Shown here: positions 6,051 through 8,221 of the stretch, in pieces
Numbering within the stretch: the first letter of the stretch is position 1
Layout: every line of letters begins with the position of its first letter
Made by a program: the position numbers and the translations under genes
From: an uncultured beta proteobacterium
Lineage (GTDB): Bacteria; Pseudomonadota; Gammaproteobacteria; Burkholderiales; Rhodocyclaceae
DNA: 8,221 nucleotides
Direction of reading: 5' to 3'
NCBI GenBank assembly: GCA_903953145.1
Contig: CAJBIL010000272.1
Coordinates: forward strand, 1 to 8,221
Notes under the pieces: generated by a model
What the model was told of the DNA's origin: nothing
Seen by the model: the letters and a program-made list of their open reading frames with translations, nothing else
The model's database searches: none

Positions 6051-6989
6051 ATGGGTGTCGCAGTTTCTATTGAGCAGGTTGAAAAACGTTTTGGTCGCCT
6101 GCAAGCGCTCGATGGGGTTTCTTTGCAGATCGCCGAAGGCGAGTTCTTTGGTCTGCTTGGCCCGAATGGTGCCGGTAAAACAACGCTGATTTCCTGCCTG
6201 GCAGGCCTTGTTCGCCCGGATGCAGGCAAAATCCGGGTGTTGGGGCGTGATGTGGTGGCCGATTATCGTGCGGCAAGGCGGTTGCTTGGCGTCGTGCCGC
6301 AGGAACTGGTTTTTGATCCTTTTTTCTCGGTGCGTGAAACCCTGCGTATTCAGTCCGGTTACTTCGGGATTCGTAACAACGATGACTGGATCGACGAAAT
6401 CCTCGCCAATCTTGATCTGACGTCGAAGGCGGAAACCAATATGCGTCGCCTCTCCGGCGGCATGAAGCGTCGGGTGCTCGTCGCGCAGGCACTGGTCCAT
6501 AAACCGCCGGTGATTGTGCTCGATGAACCGACGGCGGGTGTCGATGTCGAATTGCGCCAGGGCTTGTGGCATTTTGTGCAACGACTGAATCGTGAGGGGC
6601 ATACCGTCATTCTCACCACGCACTATCTGGAGGAGGCTGAAGCGCTTTGTGGGCGCATCGCCATGCTCAAACAGGGCCAGGTGGTTGCGCTCGATACGAT
6701 GAGCAATCTGCTGGCGCAGTTTCCTGGCCATACCCTGAGCGTTGCGCTGACGGCGGATGTCGCGCTACCCGAAGTATTGCGTGCGCAGGCGACGGAGGTC
6801 GACGGGCGCTGGCAGTTCCGTCTCGCCGGCTTCGAGGAAATCGAGCCATTGTTGCGTGCAATGCGTGAAGCGGGCTGCGTCATTGATGATATGCGCCTTG
6901 CCCAGGCAGATCTTGAGGATGTTTTTGTCGGCGTCATGCAGGGCAAGGGGCAGCGGGCAGGTAACGAGAATTCTGGTGTGGCGCAATGA
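6051..6989 (+). CDS. yadG: ABC-2 type transporter ATP-binding protein, YadG-like
   Basis: This is the cytoplasmic ATPase of a two-gene ABC exporter with the permease that follows. In the 312-residue protein, Walker A GPNGAGKT is at 37-44, the Q-loop glutamine at 84, the signature LSGGM at 134-138, Walker B VIVLDEP at 154-160 and the switch histidine at 191 (TTHY). The text around them (PNGAGKTTLI, LSGGMKRRVLVAQALVHKP, EEAEALCGRIAML) fits the drug/polysaccharide ABC-2 group, and length and partner match E. coli YadG (about 308 residues). About 90 residues follow the nucleotide-binding domain, ending in a family-typical DLEDVFV segment. The ATG at 6051 puts the first strand (VSIEQVEKRFG) at the right place; its ribosome site is weak, and a TTG at 6036 is a lesser option. 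It starts 35 bases after mlaB and overlaps the permease by ATGA. The substrate is unknown. Confidence 0.93.
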   Translation: MGVAVSIEQVEKRFGRLQALDGVSLQIAEGEFFGLLGPNGAGKTTLISCLAGLVRPDAGKIRVLGRDVVADYRAARRLLGVVPQELVFDPFFSVRETLRIQSGYFGIRNNDDWIDEILANLDLTSKAETNMRRLSGGMKRRVLVAQALVHKPPVIVLDEPTAGVDVELRQGLWHFVQRLNREGHTVILTTHYLEEAEALCGRIAMLKQGQVVALDTMSNLLAQFPGHTLSVALTADVALPEVLRAQATEVDGRWQFRLAGFEEIEPLLRAMREAGCVIDDMRLAQADLEDVFVGVMQGKGQRAGNENSGVAQ

Positions 6990-7738
6990 TTGAATTTCGT
7001 ACGCTGCTTTACAAAGAAGTTCTGCGCTTCTGGAAAGTCGGTTTCCAGACGGTCGCTGCGCCGGTGCTTAGTGCGCTGCTTTATCTGCTGATTTTTTCTC
7101 ACGTACTTGATGCACAGGTCAAGGTGAACGGCGTACCTTACGCCGCGTTTTTGATTCCTGGCCTGGTCATGATGTCGCTGGTGCAAAATGCGTTTGCCAA
7201 TAGTTCATCCAGCCTGATTCAGTCGAAGATTACCGGCAGTGTTGTTTTTGTGTTGCTGCCACCCATTTCATACGTCGAATTCTTTCTTGCCTATGTCGTT
7301 GCCGCAATGCTGCGCGGTTTGATGGTTGGCCTTGGTGTGCTGGTCGTAACGGGTTTTTTTGCACCACTGACGTTCATTGCGCCGCAATGGATTTTGATCT
7401 TCGCCTTGCTGGGCGGTGGCATTCTTGGTGCTTTTGGCATGATTGCCGGTATCTGGGCGGATAAATTTGACCAGCTTGCCGGATTCCAGAATTTCCTGAT
7501 CATGCCGCTGACCATGCTGTCCGGTGTTTTTTATTCGATTCACTCATTGCCGGCATTCTGGCAGCAGGTATCGCACCTGAACCCGGTTTTTTATATGATT
7601 GACGGTTTCCGTTTTGGATTCTTCGGGGTTTCCGACGTCGCACCAGAAATCAGCCTGATGGTCGTGGCAATGAGCTTTTTTGTAGTTTCTGCCGCAACGC
7701 TGGCGTTACTGCGTAGCGGTTATAAATTGAGGTATTGA
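6986..7738 (+). CDS. yadH: ABC-2 type transporter permease, YadH-like
   Basis: This is the inner-membrane permease partner of the preceding ATPase. The 250-residue protein has about six hydrophobic segments (near residues 22-42, 50-70, 98-120, 125-150, 165-185 and 222-243). Its motif wording closely follows the YadH family: an N-terminal YKEVLRFWKVGFQT, FLIPGLVMMSLVQNAFAN near 51-68, PLTMLSGVFYSIHSLPAFW near 172-190, and HLNPVFYMIDGFRFGFFG near 195-212. The cargo of YadGH-type exporters is not established in E. coli, so no substrate is assigned here. The start ATG overlaps the ATPase stop by four bases (ATGA). The next gene begins three bases after its TGA, so the pair is embedded in the mla-ibaG-murA operon. 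Confidence 0.93.
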   Translation: MIEFRTLLYKEVLRFWKVGFQTVAAPVLSALLYLLIFSHVLDAQVKVNGVPYAAFLIPGLVMMSLVQNAFANSSSSLIQSKITGSVVFVLLPPISYVEFFLAYVVAAMLRGLMVGLGVLVVTGFFAPLTFIAPQWILIFALLGGGILGAFGMIAGIWADKFDQLAGFQNFLIMPLTMLSGVFYSIHSLPAFWQQVSHLNPVFYMIDGFRFGFFGVSDVAPEISLMVVAMSFFVVSAATLALLRSGYKLRY

Positions 7739-7741
7739 ACC

Positions 7742-7987
7742 ATGATGCACCCTGAGCAAGTCCAGAAACTGATCGCCGCCGGTTTGCCCTGCGATCATCT
7801 CCAGGTCGAAGGCGATGGCCACCACTTTGAAGCGGTGATTGTCAGCGCTGAATTTACCGGCAAGAGTCGCGTACAGCGTCAGCAGCAGATAAATGAAATT
7901 CTCCGAGCTCACTTCAACAGCGGCGAATTACATGCGCTGTCGATGAAAACGCACACACCTGAAGAGTGGAGCGCAATTCGTGGATAA
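7742..7987 (+). CDS. ibaG: IbaG, BolA-family protein (YrbA)
   Basis: This 81-residue protein of the BolA family is equivalent by position and sequence to E. coli IbaG/YrbA, which lies just before murA. Recognisable segments are LQVEGDGHHFEAVIVS at 20-35, FTGKSRVQRQQQI at 38-50 and LHALSMKTHTPEEW at 63-76. H64 falls where BolA proteins carry the conserved C-terminal histidine that ligates a [2Fe-2S] cluster shared with monothiol glutaredoxins. IbaG is linked in the literature to acid resistance and iron-sulfur handling. The first of two adjacent ATGs (7742) is chosen because GAGG at 7729-7732 sits nine bases upstream. The gene starts three bases after the permease stop, and its end overlaps the proposed murA start by 8 bases. 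Confidence 0.94.
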   Translation: MMHPEQVQKLIAAGLPCDHLQVEGDGHHFEAVIVSAEFTGKSRVQRQQQINEILRAHFNSGELHALSMKTHTPEEWSAIRG

Positions 7988-8221
7988 GCTACTGATTCAA
8001 GGCGGTGCAAGGCTGGCAGGCGAGGTCGCTATCTCCGGTGCAAAAAACGCCGCGCTGCCGATTCTGTGCGCCAGCCTGCTTTCCGCCGAGCCGTTACATC
8101 TGACCAACGTGCCGCATCTCAACGATATTTCGACCATGCTGCGCCTGATTGCGCAAATGGGGGTGGAGGTCACGATGGACGGCACCGACGGGCTAGTGCT
8201 CGACAGCCGTGGCCTGAACAA
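7980..8221 (+). CDS. murA: MurA, UDP-N-acetylglucosamine 1-carboxyvinyltransferase, partial (N-terminus)
   Basis: MurA catalyses the first committed step of peptidoglycan synthesis, transferring enolpyruvate from PEP to UDP-GlcNAc in the cytoplasm; it is the fosfomycin target. Only the first 80 codons of about 420 are in the window. With a GTG start at 7980 the protein begins MDKLLIQGGARLAGEV and places SGAKNAALPIL at 19-29, so the active-site K22 and N23 have the same numbering as in E. coli MurA. This alignment and a GGAG at 7968-7971, eight bases upstream, decide the start. It overlaps ibaG by 8 bases, suggesting coupled translation. The catalytic cysteine loop lies beyond the right edge and cannot be checked. 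Confidence 0.95.
   Translation, partial: MDKLLIQGGARLAGEVAISGAKNAALPILCASLLSAEPLHLTNVPHLNDISTMLRLIAQMGVEVTMDGTDGLVLDSRGLN

Noticed and set aside
5982..6731. Long minus-strand open frame (249 codons) opposite the YadG-like gene.
   Set aside because: Its sequence is low in recognisable motifs, and the opposite strand carries every ABC ATPase motif in order. It is an antisense shadow.
1..8221. Mobile elements, prophage, CRISPR or a defence system.
   Set aside because: No direct repeats, spacer arrays, transposase, integrase or nuclease motifs were seen. All genes are envelope or regulatory genes in a compact operon layout.

Overview
The window looks like chromosomal DNA of a betaproteobacterium, most likely a Rhodocyclales-type organism. 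This is inferred from the complete Mla operon with mlaA inside it, the yadGH-ibaG-murA gene order downstream, and the style of the protein sequences. No database search was possible. The region is densely packed and looks like core genome. I see no insertion sequence, phage gene, CRISPR array, tRNA or rRNA.

Left part (1-2140, minus strand): a two-gene unit reading leftwards. It holds a sigma-54-type response regulator (REC, AAA+, Fis-type helix-turn-helix) and then an ExeA/MshM-like AAA ATPase that runs off the left edge. The stop of the first and the start of the second share one base (TGATG), so the pair is probably translationally coupled. This is the least understood part of the window. 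The regulator resembles PrsR-like (PEP-CTERM/exopolysaccharide) regulators, and the ATPase resembles those of type II secretion, MSHA pilus and XrtA/PEP-CTERM loci.

Divergent spacer (2141-2272): an AT-rich region with plausible sigma-70-type -10 elements on both strands. No convincing sigma-54 promoter was found.

Right part (2273-8221, plus strand): a tightly packed envelope operon in the order mlaF, mlaE, mlaD, mlaA, mlaC, mlaB, yadG-like ABC ATPase, yadH-like ABC-2 permease, ibaG (BolA family), murA (5' part only). Most junctions overlap or are 1-3 bases apart. The exceptions are 53 bases before mlaC and 35 bases before yadG. MlaFEDB form the inner-membrane ABC complex, MlaC is the periplasmic phospholipid shuttle and MlaA the outer-membrane lipoprotein, so the whole lipid-asymmetry pathway is encoded together. 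YadGH is a separate two-gene exporter of unknown substrate. IbaG is a small BolA-type protein, and MurA starts peptidoglycan precursor synthesis. The operon thus joins outer-membrane lipid homeostasis to cell-wall synthesis.

The window is mostly ordinary. The points worth a second look are the regulator/ATPase pair, the yadGH insertion with a hairpin at the mlaB stop codon, the placement of mlaA, and the uncertain mlaF start.
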